Below, piece by piece: positions 1 through 12,226 of a DNA stretch of 64,000 nt. A model generated the notes under the pieces. That model did not search any database, had not been told where the DNA came from, and saw only the letters and a program-made list of their open reading frames with translations. The DNA comes from Afipia sp. P52-10. GTDB lineage: Bacteria > Pseudomonadota > Alphaproteobacteria > Rhizobiales > Xanthobacteraceae. The stretch spans positions 1,041,836-1,105,835 of the forward strand of contig NZ_AZSJ01000007.1 of the NCBI RefSeq assembly GCF_000516555.1, given 5' to 3'. The first letter of the stretch is position 1. Every line of letters starts with the position of its first letter. The position numbers and the translations under genes were made by a program.

Positions 1-253
1 AGCCCATGCGCACTTCGGCGGGCTTCTTCGACACGGGAACGTCCGGGAACACGCGGATCCAGACGCGGCCGGCACGCTTCATGTGACGGGTCAGCGCGCG
101 GCGGGCGGCTTCGATCTGGCGCGCGGTGACGCGCTCCGGCTCCATCGCCTTCAGGCCGAACTGGCCGAAAGCGAGCGTCGCGCCCGAGGAGGCGACGCCA
201 TGAATCCGGCCCTTATGGGCTTTGCGGAATTTGGTGCGCTTTGGTTGCAGCAT
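1..253 (-). CDS. rplP: 50S ribosomal protein L16 (partial, 3' end outside window)
   Basis: L16 is a large-subunit protein that helps shape the tRNA-binding and peptidyl-transferase region. Only the first 84 codons are present; the gene runs off the left edge. The protein begins [16 protein letters not shown], the standard bacterial L16 start. The ATG at 251-253 follows rpsC by 28 nt, the usual S10-operon order. No irregularity is seen in the visible part. Confidence 0.97.
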   Translation of the reverse strand, partial: MLQPKRTKFRKAHKGRIHGVASSGATLAFGQFGLKAMEPERVTARQIEAARRALTRHMKRAGRVWIRVFPDVPVSKKPAEVRMG

Positions 254-281
254 GGTTCTACGCTTTCAATCCTAATCTCGA

Positions 282-986
282 TCAGGCCGCGTCACGGCGC
301 GAACGGCCACCGCCACCCTCGCCTTCCGCCATGCGCTTGTCCTGCGCCATCGGATCATGCTCGAGGATCTCGCCCTTGAAGATCCAGACCTTGACGCCGC
401 AGGTGCCGAACGTCGTGAACGCAGTGGCGACACCGTAGTCGACGTCGGCGCGCAGCGTGTGCAGCGGCACGCGACCTTCGCGATACCACTCCATACGCGC
501 GATTTCCGCGCCGCCCAGGCGACCCGAGCAGTTGATACGAATGCCTTCGGCGCCGAGACGCATCGCCGACTGCACCGCCCGCTTCATCGCGCGGCGGAAC
601 GCAACGCGGCGCTCCAGCTGCTGCGCGATCGACTCGGCCACCAGCGTCGCGTCGAGCTCCGGCTTGCGGATCTCGACGATGTTGATGACGACGTCCGACG
701 AGGTGATGTCGGCGACGCGCTTGCGCAGCTTGTCGATATCCGCGCCCTTCTTGCCGATCACAACGCCCGGACGCGCCGAGTGGATCGTCACACGGCACTT
801 CTTGTGCGGACGCTCGATCACGATGCGGGCGACAGCCGCCTGCTTCAGCTCCTTCATCAAGATCTTGCGGATCTCGACATCCTCATGCAGCAGCTTGCCG
901 TACTCGCTCTTGCCCGCGAACCAACGCGAATCCCACGTCCGGTTAATGCCAAGGCGCAAGCCGATCGGATTGATCTTCTGACCCAT
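282..986 (-). CDS. rpsC: 30S ribosomal protein S3
   Basis: S3 sits at the mRNA entry channel of the small subunit. The 234-residue protein starts [13 protein letters not shown] and has the type-2 KH domain with its GKKG loop at about residues 78-81, followed by the C-terminal S3 domain. The tail is Gly/Arg-rich, as is common in alphaproteobacteria. It lies between rplV (19 nt upstream) and rplP and is surely co-transcribed with the S10 operon. Confidence 0.98.
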   Translation of the reverse strand: MGQKINPIGLRLGINRTWDSRWFAGKSEYGKLLHEDVEIRKILMKELKQAAVARIVIERPHKKCRVTIHSARPGVVIGKKGADIDKLRKRVADITSSDVVINIVEIRKPELDATLVAESIAQQLERRVAFRRAMKRAVQSAMRLGAEGIRINCSGRLGGAEIARMEWYREGRVPLHTLRADVDYGVATAFTTFGTCGVKVWIFKGEILEHDPMAQDKRMAEGEGGGGRSRRDAA

Positions 987-1005
987 CGTTCTCTCCCGCG
1001 CTCTG

Positions 1006-1386
1006 TTAAGCGCTCGCCTCGACCTGACGAACGACGATCGTCAGGTTCGAGAAAGGCTTCAAAATTCCACCAGCGCGACCACGGCCGCGGGCATGGAAAC
1101 GCTTCATCACGATCGCCTTGCCGACATACGCCTCGGCGACAACCAGATCGTCCACGTCGAGATCATGGTTGTTCTCGGCGTTGGCAATTGCCGACTCGAG
1201 GCACTTCTTTACGTCAACTGCGATCCGCTTGCGCGAAAATTGCAGGTCGGCGAGCGCAGACGCCACCTTCTTGCCGCGGATCAAACCCGCGACGAGATTC
1301 AGCTTCTGCGGGCTGATGCGCAGCATTCTCGCAATGGCCTTGGCCTCGTTATCGGCCAGCGCGCGCGCTCGTTTCTCTTTGCTCAT
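1006..1386 (-). CDS. rplV: 50S ribosomal protein L22
   Basis: L22 lines the nascent peptide exit tunnel and contacts 23S rRNA. I chose the ATG at 1384-1386 ([10 protein letters not shown], 126 aa). It has a GAGG ribosome-binding site about 9 nt upstream, and the in-frame TTG 15 nt earlier adds residues not typical of L22. The core matches the family: ISPQKLN near the N-terminus and a C-terminal HARGRGR loop of the tunnel hairpin. It sits between rpsS and rpsC in the S10 operon. Confidence 0.97.
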   Translation of the reverse strand: MSKEKRARALADNEAKAIARMLRISPQKLNLVAGLIRGKKVASALADLQFSRKRIAVDVKKCLESAIANAENNHDLDVDDLVVAEAYVGKAIVMKRFHARGRGRAGGILKPFSNLTIVVRQVEASA

Positions 1387-1431
1387 GCCTTCAATCCTCA
1401 AGCCTGCCCTGTCGTCTCAGGCTTACAAAAT

Positions 1432-1710
1432 TCAAGCCTTCTTGGCTTTCTTGTCGCCGGAGTGGCCGTGGAAGGTCCGCGTCGGCGAGAACTCGCCGAA
1501 CTTGTGACCGACCATTTCCTCGCTCACGGCGACCGGAACATGCTTCTGGCCGTTGTAGACACCGAAAGTCAGACCGACGAACTGCGGCAGGATCGTCGAG
1601 CGGCGGCTCCAGATCTTGATCACATCGTGGCGGCCCGACGCACGCGCGGCGTCAGCCTTCTTCAAAATCGAGGCCTCGACAAAGGGGCCCTTCCACACCG
1701 AACGAACCAT
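1432..1710 (-). CDS. rpsS: 30S ribosomal protein S19
   Basis: S19 lies in the head of the 30S subunit and contacts S13 and the A-site region. The 92-residue length is exactly that of the family. The protein starts [16 protein letters not shown] and ends in the lysine-rich tail after a HSGDKKAKK segment. It lies 12 nt downstream of rplB and upstream of rplV, the canonical order. Confidence 0.98.
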   Translation of the reverse strand: MVRSVWKGPFVEASILKKADAARASGRHDVIKIWSRRSTILPQFVGLTFGVYNGQKHVPVAVSEEMVGHKFGEFSPTRTFHGHSGDKKAKKA

Positions 1711-1722
1711 GGGGTGCGATCC

Positions 1723-2559
1723 TTACTTCTTCTTCCGAGCGTGGCGATTGGCGATGATGAACCGGGTCGTCGACTTGTTCTTACGAGTCTTCTTACCCTT
1801 GGTCGGGAAGCCCCACGGCGTAACCGGATGACGGCCACCGGAGGTGCGACCTTCACCACCACCATGCGGGTGATCGATCGGGTTCATCGCGACACCGCGG
1901 TTATGCGGCTTCTTGCCGAGCCAGCGATTACGACCGGCCTTGCCGATCGAGATGTTCATGTGATCCGGGTTCGACACTGCACCGATCGTACCCGTGCAGC
2001 GGCCGTGAACCAGGCGCTGCTCGCCGGAGTTCAAGCGAACGATGACGTACTCCTGGTCGCGGCCGACGATCTGCGCGTAGGTCCCGGCCGAACGAGCCAG
2101 CTGACCACCCTTGCCGATCTTCAGCTCGACATTGTGAACGATCGTACCGACCGGCATGTTGCCGAGCGGCATCGCGTTGCCGGGCTTCACGTCGACGTAG
2201 TTGCCGGCGATCACGGTGTCGCCCACGGCCAGGCGCTGCGGAGCCAGAATGTAGGCCTGCTCGCCGTCCTTGTACTTGATCAGCGCAATGAACGACGTGC
2301 GGTTCGGATCATATTCGATCCGCTCGACGGTCGCCGGCACATCCAGCTTCGTCCGCTTGAAGTCGATCATGCGATACGACTGCTTGTGGCCGCCGCCGCG
2401 GAAGCGCACGGTGATACGACCGGTCGCGTTGCGGCCACCCGACTGGGTCTTGCCCTGGGTCAGCGCCTTAACCGGCTTGCCCTTGTAGAGGCTCGACCGA
2501 TCGACCAGCACCAACTGGCGGGTGCCCGGCGTCTTCGGATTGTAGGTTCTCAATGCCAT
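1723..2559 (-). CDS. rplB: 50S ribosomal protein L2
   Basis: L2 is needed for subunit association and for building the peptidyl-transferase centre. The 278-residue protein has the usual size and starts [17 protein letters not shown]. The conserved C-terminal segment [14 protein letters not shown] carries the histidine equivalent to E. coli His229, and the basic tail ends HARKKK. Its neighbours rplW and rpsS place it in the S10 operon. Confidence 0.98.
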   Translation of the reverse strand: MALRTYNPKTPGTRQLVLVDRSSLYKGKPVKALTQGKTQSGGRNATGRITVRFRGGGHKQSYRMIDFKRTKLDVPATVERIEYDPNRTSFIALIKYKDGEQAYILAPQRLAVGDTVIAGNYVDVKPGNAMPLGNMPVGTIVHNVELKIGKGGQLARSAGTYAQIVGRDQEYVIVRLNSGEQRLVHGRCTGTIGAVSNPDHMNISIGKAGRNRWLGKKPHNRGVAMNPIDHPHGGGEGRTSGGRHPVTPWGFPTKGKKTRKNKSTTRFIIANRHARKKK

Positions 2560-2574
2560 CTGACTTACCCGCCC

Positions 2575-2871
2575 TTACAGCCCGGTCGTCACGTCGATCC
2601 GATGACCCTCTTCCAGGGTCACGATCGCGCGCTTCGAATCTTGCTGCATGCCGAAGCGGCCACGGAAGACTTTCATCTTGCCCGGACGGTTCAGCGTGTT
2701 CACGCTCTTCACCTTGACGTCGAAGAGCTTCTCGACCGCTTCCTTGATCTGCGGCTTGGTCGCCGTGCGCGCCACCTTGAACACAACTTTGTTGTGCTCG
2801 GAAGCGACGGTCGCCTTCTCGGTGATCACCGGCGCGACGATGATATCGTAGTAACGCGGATCAATGCTCAT
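2575..2871 (-). CDS. rplW: 50S ribosomal protein L23
   Basis: L23 stands at the exit of the peptide tunnel and docks trigger factor and SRP. The 98-residue protein starts [19 protein letters not shown] and has the typical [16 protein letters not shown] helix-strand core. Its start overlaps the end of rplD by four bases, indicating translational coupling. Confidence 0.97.
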   Translation of the reverse strand: MSIDPRYYDIIVAPVITEKATVASEHNKVVFKVARTATKPQIKEAVEKLFDVKVKSVNTLNRPGKMKVFRGRFGMQQDSKRAIVTLEEGHRIDVTTGL

Positions 2872-3488
2872 TTGAAACGCGCCTCCAACGCTTCGACGGC
2901 AGCCTTGGTCAGCACCAGCTTCTGACGGCGGACAATGTCGTACACATTGATGCCCTGCACCGGCAGCACATCGACGTTCGGGATGTTGCGCGCGGCGTTG
3001 GCGAAGCCGGTGTCGACCTGCGCACCATCGATGATCAGCGCGCTGGTCAGGCCAAGACCCGAGAACTGCGCGGCGAGAGCCTTGGTCTTCGCGTCCTTAA
3101 TCTGGGCGCTGTCGAGCACGATCAGGCCGCCGTCCTTGGCACGCGCCGATAGCGCATGCTTCAGCGCCAACGCACGGACCTTCTTCGGCAGGTCGAACGC
3201 ATGGCTGCGCACGACCGGGCCGAAGGCGCGACCACCGCCACGGAACTGCGGCACACGGGCCGAACCGTGACGAGCACCGCCGGTGCCCTTCTGCTTGTAC
3301 ATCTTCTTGCCGGTGCGCCAGATCTCCGCACGACCCTTGGCCTTGTGCGTGCCGCGCTGACGCTTGGCGAGCTGCCAGGCGACGCAGCGCTGAATGATGT
3401 CGACCCGCGGCTCCAGGCCGAAAATCGCATCCGGCAGCTGCACCGAACCGGACTCTTTACCTTCGAGGGTTGTGACCTTCAGTTCCAT
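2868..3488 (-). CDS. rplD: 50S ribosomal protein L4
   Basis: L4 lines the exit tunnel; in enterobacteria it also autoregulates the S10 operon. The ATG at 3486-3488 ([12 protein letters not shown], 206 aa) is chosen because it matches the family start and lies just past the rplC stop. An upstream in-frame start would add about 28 arginine-rich residues that only read through rplC. The tunnel loop includes [20 protein letters not shown]. The 3' end overlaps rplW by four bases. Confidence 0.96.
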   Translation of the reverse strand: MELKVTTLEGKESGSVQLPDAIFGLEPRVDIIQRCVAWQLAKRQRGTHKAKGRAEIWRTGKKMYKQKGTGGARHGSARVPQFRGGGRAFGPVVRSHAFDLPKKVRALALKHALSARAKDGGLIVLDSAQIKDAKTKALAAQFSGLGLTSALIIDGAQVDTGFANAARNIPNVDVLPVQGINVYDIVRRQKLVLTKAAVEALEARFK

Positions 3489-3489
3489 G

Positions 3490-4215
3490 TCACGCACCTT
3501 CCTTCTCGGCCGGCGCCTCGGCAGCCGCAGCTTCGCCACCGGCGACGCGGAACTTGCCCGGCTTCGGCGCATCCTTCGGAAGCGGCTTCTTCACCGCATC
3601 GCGCACCATGATCCAGCCGCCCTTGGAGCCCGGAACTGCGCCCTCGACGAGCAGCAGACCGCGCTCCACATCCGTCTGCACGACGCGCAGGTTCAGCGTG
3701 GTGATGCGATCGACGCCCATGTGACCGGGCATCTTCTTGTTCTTGAACGTCTTGCCGGGGTCCTGACGACCACCGGTCGAACCGATCGAACGGTGCGAGA
3801 CCGAGACGCCGTGCGTCGCACGCAGACCGCCGAAGTTCCAGCGCTTCATGCCGCCAGCAAAGCCCTTACCGATCGAGGTGCCAGTCACATCGACGAACTG
3901 CCCCGCCACAAAGTGGTCGGCGGTGATCTCGGCACCGACCGGGATCAGCGCATCCTCGGTCACGCGGAATTCAGCGACCTTGCGCTTGGGCTCGACCTTG
4001 GCGATGGCGAACTGACCGCGCTCCGCCTTCGGCATATAGACCGTGCGACGCGAGCCCGAACCGAGCTGCAGCGCGACATAGCCATTCTTGTCCTTGGTGC
4101 GGTGGCCCAAGACCTGGCAATTGCTCAACTTCAACACAGTCACGGGGATATGCTCGCCGGCATCCGTAAACACCCGCGTCATCCCGACCTTCTGTGCGAT
4201 CACACCGGAACGCAT
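3490..4215 (-). CDS. rplC: 50S ribosomal protein L3
   Basis: L3 helps nucleate 50S assembly and reaches towards the peptidyl-transferase centre. The 241-residue protein starts [16 protein letters not shown] and contains the conserved KMPGHMG segment and a [11 protein letters not shown] loop near Q-methylation sites of the family. It is longer than E. coli L3 because of an Ala/Glu-rich tail, typical of this order. An AAGGAAG ribosome-binding site precedes the ATG. Its stop lies one base before the rplD start. Confidence 0.97.
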   Translation of the reverse strand: MRSGVIAQKVGMTRVFTDAGEHIPVTVLKLSNCQVLGHRTKDKNGYVALQLGSGSRRTVYMPKAERGQFAIAKVEPKRKVAEFRVTEDALIPVGAEITADHFVAGQFVDVTGTSIGKGFAGGMKRWNFGGLRATHGVSVSHRSIGSTGGRQDPGKTFKNKKMPGHMGVDRITTLNLRVVQTDVERGLLLVEGAVPGSKGGWIMVRDAVKKPLPKDAPKPGKFRVAGGEAAAAEAPAEKEGA

Positions 4216-4255
4216 CTTCGTGCTTCCTTGTTCCCGTCCTTACGGACTTTAATCC

Positions 4256-4564
4256 TTAAAGCTTGATCTCGACGTCGACACCTGCCGCGAGATCGAGCTT
4301 CATCAAAGCATCGACGGTCTGCGGCGTCGGATCGACGATGTCGAGAAGACGCTTGTGCGTGCGCATCTCGAACTGTTCGCGGCTCTTCTTGTCGACGTGC
4401 GGCGAACGGTTGACGGTGAACTTCTCGATGCGGGTCGGCAGCGGGATAGGTCCACGCACCTGCGCACCGGTCCGCTTCGCCGTGTTCACGATCTCGCGCG
4501 TCGACGTATCGAGAATCCGATGGTCGAACGCTTTGAGACGGATGCGAATATTTTGGCCGTTCAT
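4256..4564 (-). CDS. rpsJ: 30S ribosomal protein S10
   Basis: S10 is part of the 30S head and, as NusE, joins the Nus antitermination complex. The 102-residue protein starts [19 protein letters not shown] and carries the conserved [17 protein letters not shown] segment. It is the first gene of the S10 operon; tuf lies 146 nt upstream on the same strand, so the str and S10 operons may be partly co-transcribed. Confidence 0.98.
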
Positions 4565-4668
4565 CTTGTTTCTCTCTCACCGTCACCACCCGCGGGGCGG
4601 ATGATCCAGCAATCCATATCTCTTAAGTTAAACCCAAGCCTTGTGGACCAAGCCCTGCGGCGTACTGG

Positions 4669-4690
4669 ACGCCCCGCTCGCGCGGGGCGT
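4669..4690 (-). terminator. GC-rich hairpin between tuf and rpsJ
   Basis: A perfect 9-bp inverted repeat (ACGCCCCGC / GCGGGGCGT) with a 4-nt loop lies 20 nt past the tuf stop. On the minus strand no T-run follows, so it is not a standard intrinsic terminator. It may be a pause or processing site that sets the tuf/S10 ratio. Confidence 0.4.
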
Positions 4691-4710
4691 GACAGCAACG
4701 ATGGTGAAAG

Positions 4711-5901
<1,191 letters not shown>

Positions 5902-5941
5902 GACACTCTCCGTTCAGGCTTCGACTTACCGTCAAAGACAA

Positions 5942-8014
<2,073 letters not shown>

Positions 8015-8047
8015 GGGGGTTGTCCTTCGTGTCCGTTCCGTTCGCCG

Positions 8048-8524
<477 letters not shown>

Positions 8525-8536
8525 CTAACTCCCCGA

Positions 8537-8908
8537 TTACTTCGGACGCTTCGCGCCGTACTTCGAACGGCGCTGCTTGCGGTTCTTGACACCCTGGGTA
8601 TCAAGCACGCCGCGGAGGATGTGATAGCGAACACCCGGAAGGTCCTTCACGCGGCCGCCGCGGATCATCACCACCGAGTGCTCCTGAAGGTTATGCCCCT
8701 CACCCGGGATGTAACCGATCACCTCGAAGCCGGTGGTCAGACGCACCTTCGCGACCTTACGAAGCGCCGAGTTCGGCTTCTTCGGTGTGGTCGTGTAGAC
8801 GCGGGTGCAGACACCGCGCTTTTGCGGCGACTGCTTCAGCGCCGGCACCTTCTTGCGCGACTTCTGAACGACGCGCGGATTTGCGATCAGCTGGTTGATC
8901 GTCGGCAT
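8537..8908 (-). CDS. rpsL: 30S ribosomal protein S12
   Basis: S12 monitors codon-anticodon pairing in the decoding centre. The 123-residue protein has [13 protein letters not shown] around residue 43 and [13 protein letters not shown] around residue 88. Both lysines whose replacement gives streptomycin resistance (K43 and K88 here) are in the wild-type, sensitive state. Asp89, the usual methylthiolation site, is present. It is the first gene of the str operon and has a long untranslated leader. Confidence 0.98.
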   Translation of the reverse strand: MPTINQLIANPRVVQKSRKKVPALKQSPQKRGVCTRVYTTTPKKPNSALRKVAKVRLTTGFEVIGYIPGEGHNLQEHSVVMIRGGRVKDLPGVRYHILRGVLDTQGVKNRKQRRSKYGAKRPK

Positions 8909-9387
8909 TGCTCGCCTTCATCCCTCATTCGCGCGAAGCTCACCCGCGAGCCTCGCAAAAAACTCAACAGGACCGGAAACCCGACCTGCAACGTGGCGCG
9001 CAAAACGAAACAACGCCAACCACTCGTCACCGAGCGGGAAGCGTTTGATCGCCACAGAGGACCTCAGAAGGCGAGAAGCCGACCGAGATCTTGCATTCGA
9101 AATCGACCCCGTGAGGAGGCCGACAATCGTCTTGGCATTGCCTGGCTTTGATCGACAGCGTTTGAGCGACTTTGGTCGAGGTTGGTGCCCGCTTCGCCGC
9201 CGAGACATCTCTCAAGCGAAAAAGGGGTGGTCCGTTCCGACGCCGCGTAGCTCACCGCCTGTCGTAAAGTGCGCGGGTTGTATCCAGCGCTTCAACGCAA
9301 GTCAAGGCATAAAACCAGCGTCAAACAAGCACTTCTATCGCCTCCCGAATCCACCGCGGCAGGTCCGGGGAAAATCGATTCTTCGGC
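8909..9387. other. str operon leader and promoter region (no gene)
   Basis: These 479 bases lie between rpsL and the DUF2239 gene. No convincing coding frame is seen. The right part holds a sigma70-like promoter (separate entry). The remainder would be a leader of several hundred nucleotides for the str operon. Confidence 0.6.
9277..9305 (-). promoter_or_regulatory. Candidate housekeeping promoter of the str operon
   Basis: On the minus strand TTGACT (9300-9305) is separated by exactly 17 nt from TACAAC (9277-9282), a good match to the alphaproteobacterial sigma70-type consensus. It points at rpsL about 370 nt downstream, so the transcript would carry a long leader. It is predicted from sequence only. 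Confidence 0.5.
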
Positions 9388-10014
9388 TCATGCGGCCGCG
9401 CTGACGACAGCGCCGCCGGCCAGCAGCCATCGCGCGTGATCACGAATGTCGACCGGCCAAGCCTCGGTAAGGCCGAAGAATCGCTCGCGATTGCCGGCAA
9501 ACAACGCCCGCGTCGCCTCCTCGAAATCGCTCAGATTGCCCGCCATCGCATGGATGAAGCGATATGTCGCCTCTTGCAGCCCCCTTTGCAAATCTTTGGA
9601 TTCGCTCAATTTTCTTTCTTTGTCGATCAGCTTTCGGATTGCCACGGATGCTCCGCCCGGCTGGGTGCCGAGCCATTCCCAATGCCGCGGCAGAAGGGTG
9701 ACCTCACGTCCGATCACGCCCAGTTTGGGACGGCCTGCCCGTCGGGCGCCTCCCTCGCCGTCCCCCGTATCGGCGATCGGAGTCGCTGGCGGAACCGAGA
9801 ATCGCTCGCCCAACCGTGACAAAACCTCGTCCGCGGTTCCGCGGAAATCGATCTCCACTGGCTGCGAGGTCGCGTTATCGAAGATGAGAATCGTCGTCGA
9901 ATCGTCCTGGTCGACGAATCGCTTGGTGGCTAACGCCACGTCGCGGATGGAACCTGTGGCCAGGCGGGCCTGCCCCGCGAAAGCCGTGCATGATTGCGGT
10001 TCGATGGGTAGCAT
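9388..10014 (-). CDS. DUF2239 family protein
   Basis: This 208-residue soluble protein is of unknown function. Recognisable DUF2239 features are the N-terminal SCTAFAGQARLATG segment, an ILIFDNAT...VEIDFRG strand pattern, and the GRPKLGVIGREVTLLPRHW stretch around the middle, followed by a helical C-terminal half. The ATG at 10012-10014 is chosen over an upstream TTG because GAGGAGA lies 6 nt before it. Two related near-palindromes in the promoter region suggest control by a dedicated repressor. Confidence 0.85.
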   Translation of the reverse strand: MLPIEPQSCTAFAGQARLATGSIRDVALATKRFVDQDDSTTILIFDNATSQPVEIDFRGTADEVLSRLGERFSVPPATPIADTGDGEGGARRAGRPKLGVIGREVTLLPRHWEWLGTQPGGASVAIRKLIDKERKLSESKDLQRGLQEATYRFIHAMAGNLSDFEEATRALFAGNRERFFGLTEAWPVDIRDHARWLLAGGAVVSAAA

Positions 10015-10038
10015 TGGAAATCTCCTCAAGATGAGAAG

Positions 10039-10081
10039 ATTATACCCGGATGAAATGTAACGTCAATATTATCCGGGTAAA
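10039..10081. promoter_or_regulatory. Paired operator-like palindromes upstream of the DUF2239 gene
   Basis: TACCCGGAT (10043-10051) and ATCCGGGTA (10071-10079) are exact inverted copies, 28 bp apart start to start. Each half is itself a near-palindrome around CCGG in the form TTAyCCGGrTAA. The surroundings are AT-rich compared with the neighbouring DNA. This looks like a double operator for a dimeric repressor; the regulator is not identified. Confidence 0.55.
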
Positions 10082-10129
10082 TTTATTTATGAGGACTCAG
10101 TTCGACTCCTAACTCTTCCTACTTCTCTC

Positions 10130-12136
10130 TTAGTCGTCGTCATCATCTTCGTCGTCATCATCCGCCTCGGGCTGCGCATGCGGTCGATGGATTTGATCCT
10201 CCCAAAGCTTGGCGTACGCGCCCCCTTTGGCCAGCAGTTCGCGGTGTGAGCCGCGCTCGGCCACCCGTCCGCCGCTGATGACGATGATCTCGTCCATATC
10301 GACCACCGACGTCAGGCGGTGGGTCGAGAAGATCATGGTGCGCCCTTTCGCCAGCGCGAGCAGTGTCCGATTGATCGCAGCCTCGGTGGTCTGGTCCAGC
10401 GCCGACGTTGCCTCGTCCAGCAGCAGAATCGAGGGATCGCGGACGATCGCGCGCGCGATCGCAATGCGCTGCCGCTGCCCGCCCGACAACGTGTCGCCAC
10501 GCTCGCCGACAACGGTGTCATACCCATCCGGCAGGCTCATGATGAATCGGTGAATCTCCGCCTTGCGCGCAGCCTCCTCGACCTCGTCGTCGGTGGCCCC
10601 TTCCTTACCGAGGCGGATGTTCTCGCGCAGCGACATGTTGAACAGCATGTTTTCCTGGAATACGACCGCCATGCTGCTGCGAAGGGAATCGCGCGTCACG
10701 CGGCGGATATCGACGCCGTCGATGGTCACCCGCCCCTCGGTCGGCGTGTAAAGACGCAGGATCAGATTGAGCAGGGTACTCTTTCCGGAGCCGCTCGGCC
10801 CGACCACCGCAACGCTGTGGCCAACGGGAATCTTCAGCGACAGATTGTCGATCACCGGATGGTCCGCCCCTTCGTAAGCAAAGGAGACGCGGTCGAAAGT
10901 GATGTCATGGGTAATGCGCGGCATATCGGGCGCGCCGGGACGGTCGGCTCCGCGCGCGGGCTCGTCCAACAACTCCTGCATGTGCTGGGTGGCGGCTGCC
11001 GCCTGGATCGCCACGGGAATGAAATGCATCAGATGGGCGATATTGTAGGAAATCTCCCAGAAGGCGCTTTCGAAGGTAACGAACGTCCCGATCGTGATCT
11101 GCCCGGTAGTCGCAAGATACGCGCCGATCGCCAAGACCACGAGATGCAGCAACAGCACCGAGATCGTGACGGTCCGCTCCACCATCGTCGAAAGGAACGT
11201 CGCGCGAACCATGCTGAAACGTGCCGCATGATTGCGCAGGGAGAACCAGCCAAGCGCCCGGCGCTGCAGGCCGAAGGCCTTCACGACCGCTTGCGCGCCG
11301 ACATTCTCCTGCACCACGCCGAGGATCGCCGCCTCATTGACCTTCTGCTCATAATTGGCCTGCACGGCCTTCGGGGTCAGGATGCGCGGTCCGATCAGCG
11401 TGATCGGGAAGATCAAGAGCGCCACAGCCGCGAGCTGCCAGTTCAGGTAGATCATCAGGCCGATGCCGGCGATGAGCTCCATGAACGGCAGCAGCGCACC
11501 ATTGGCGAGATGCTTGATCGAGCCTTCATACGCCGCGATATCGACCGAGAAGCGCGAAAGAACTTCACCCCTTTTGGTCTTGGCGAAGAAGGCCGACGGT
11601 AGGTTCTGGACATGCTCGAACAGCCGTGTGCGGACATCGGCAATGAGCCCGGATGATGTTCGCGCGTCCCACAGTTCGTACCAGACGGCGATGATCGAGG
11701 TGAAAACCCCGGCAACCGCGAGCACGATCAGGATCGTGTAGAGGACCTGAAGATCCTCCTCATTCAACGCGTCGTCGATGAGGAATTTGAGGCTCAACGG
11801 CATGATGACGTTGAACAGCGTTTCGACCAGGAGGCCGAAACCAACGATCGCCAGTCCCTTCTTGTAGTTCTTCAGGAACGGCAACGTGAAACGGTAGAGG
11901 GTCGCGAAAGCACCGGCCGCTTCGCGGGCGGTGAAGACGATCAGATCCTCATCGTCCTCATCGTCGTCAATATCCGCCGTCGCCTCGGACACCGGGCCGG
12001 TCTCGGCGAGCTTGTCCGGATCGGCATCGCCCGCCGCCGCTACAGGCTTCTCGGGCTGCGCCGGGTCGGCTCCGGCCATAGCTTCGCTATCGGGCGCCGG
12101 GCGCTCGTCTGATGGAGATTTCGGCGGCAACGCCAT
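10130..12136 (-). CDS. ABC exporter, fused permease and ATPase
   Basis: This is a 668-residue type IV (MsbA-like) half-exporter. After an acidic, low-complexity N-terminus of about 60 residues comes a six-helix transmembrane domain (about 75-390). The ATPase domain has Walker A GPSGSGKST at 446-454, signature LSGGQ at 550, Walker B ILLLDEA at 570-576 and the H-loop histidine in FSTHRLT. The C-terminus ends in a run of Asp/Glu residues, which is unusual. Acidic tails at both ends may face the cytoplasm. It works as a homodimer by family rules; the substrate is unknown. The gene lies downstream of the FAD-methyltransferase fusion on the same strand. Confidence 0.9.
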   Translation of the reverse strand: MALPPKSPSDERPAPDSEAMAGADPAQPEKPVAAAGDADPDKLAETGPVSEATADIDDDEDDEDLIVFTAREAAGAFATLYRFTLPFLKNYKKGLAIVGFGLLVETLFNVIMPLSLKFLIDDALNEEDLQVLYTILIVLAVAGVFTSIIAVWYELWDARTSSGLIADVRTRLFEHVQNLPSAFFAKTKRGEVLSRFSVDIAAYEGSIKHLANGALLPFMELIAGIGLMIYLNWQLAAVALLIFPITLIGPRILTPKAVQANYEQKVNEAAILGVVQENVGAQAVVKAFGLQRRALGWFSLRNHAARFSMVRATFLSTMVERTVTISVLLLHLVVLAIGAYLATTGQITIGTFVTFESAFWEISYNIAHLMHFIPVAIQAAAATQHMQELLDEPARGADRPGAPDMPRITHDITFDRVSFAYEGADHPVIDNLSLKIPVGHSVAVVGPSGSGKSTLLNLILRLYTPTEGRVTIDGVDIRRVTRDSLRSSMAVVFQENMLFNMSLRENIRLGKEGATDDEVEEAARKAEIHRFIMSLPDGYDTVVGERGDTLSGGQRQRIAIARAIVRDPSILLLDEATSALDQTTEAAINRTLLALAKGRTMIFSTHRLTSVVDMDEIIVISGGRVAERGSHRELLAKGGAYAKLWEDQIHRPHAQPEADDDDEDDDDD

Positions 12137-12226
12137 GCAACAGGACTACCGATGGAGGTTGATGGCAGGATGACACGGACTGCCGCGGCGGCTCAATAGC
12201 CGCGCCCTGCCCGCATCGATCTGCGG

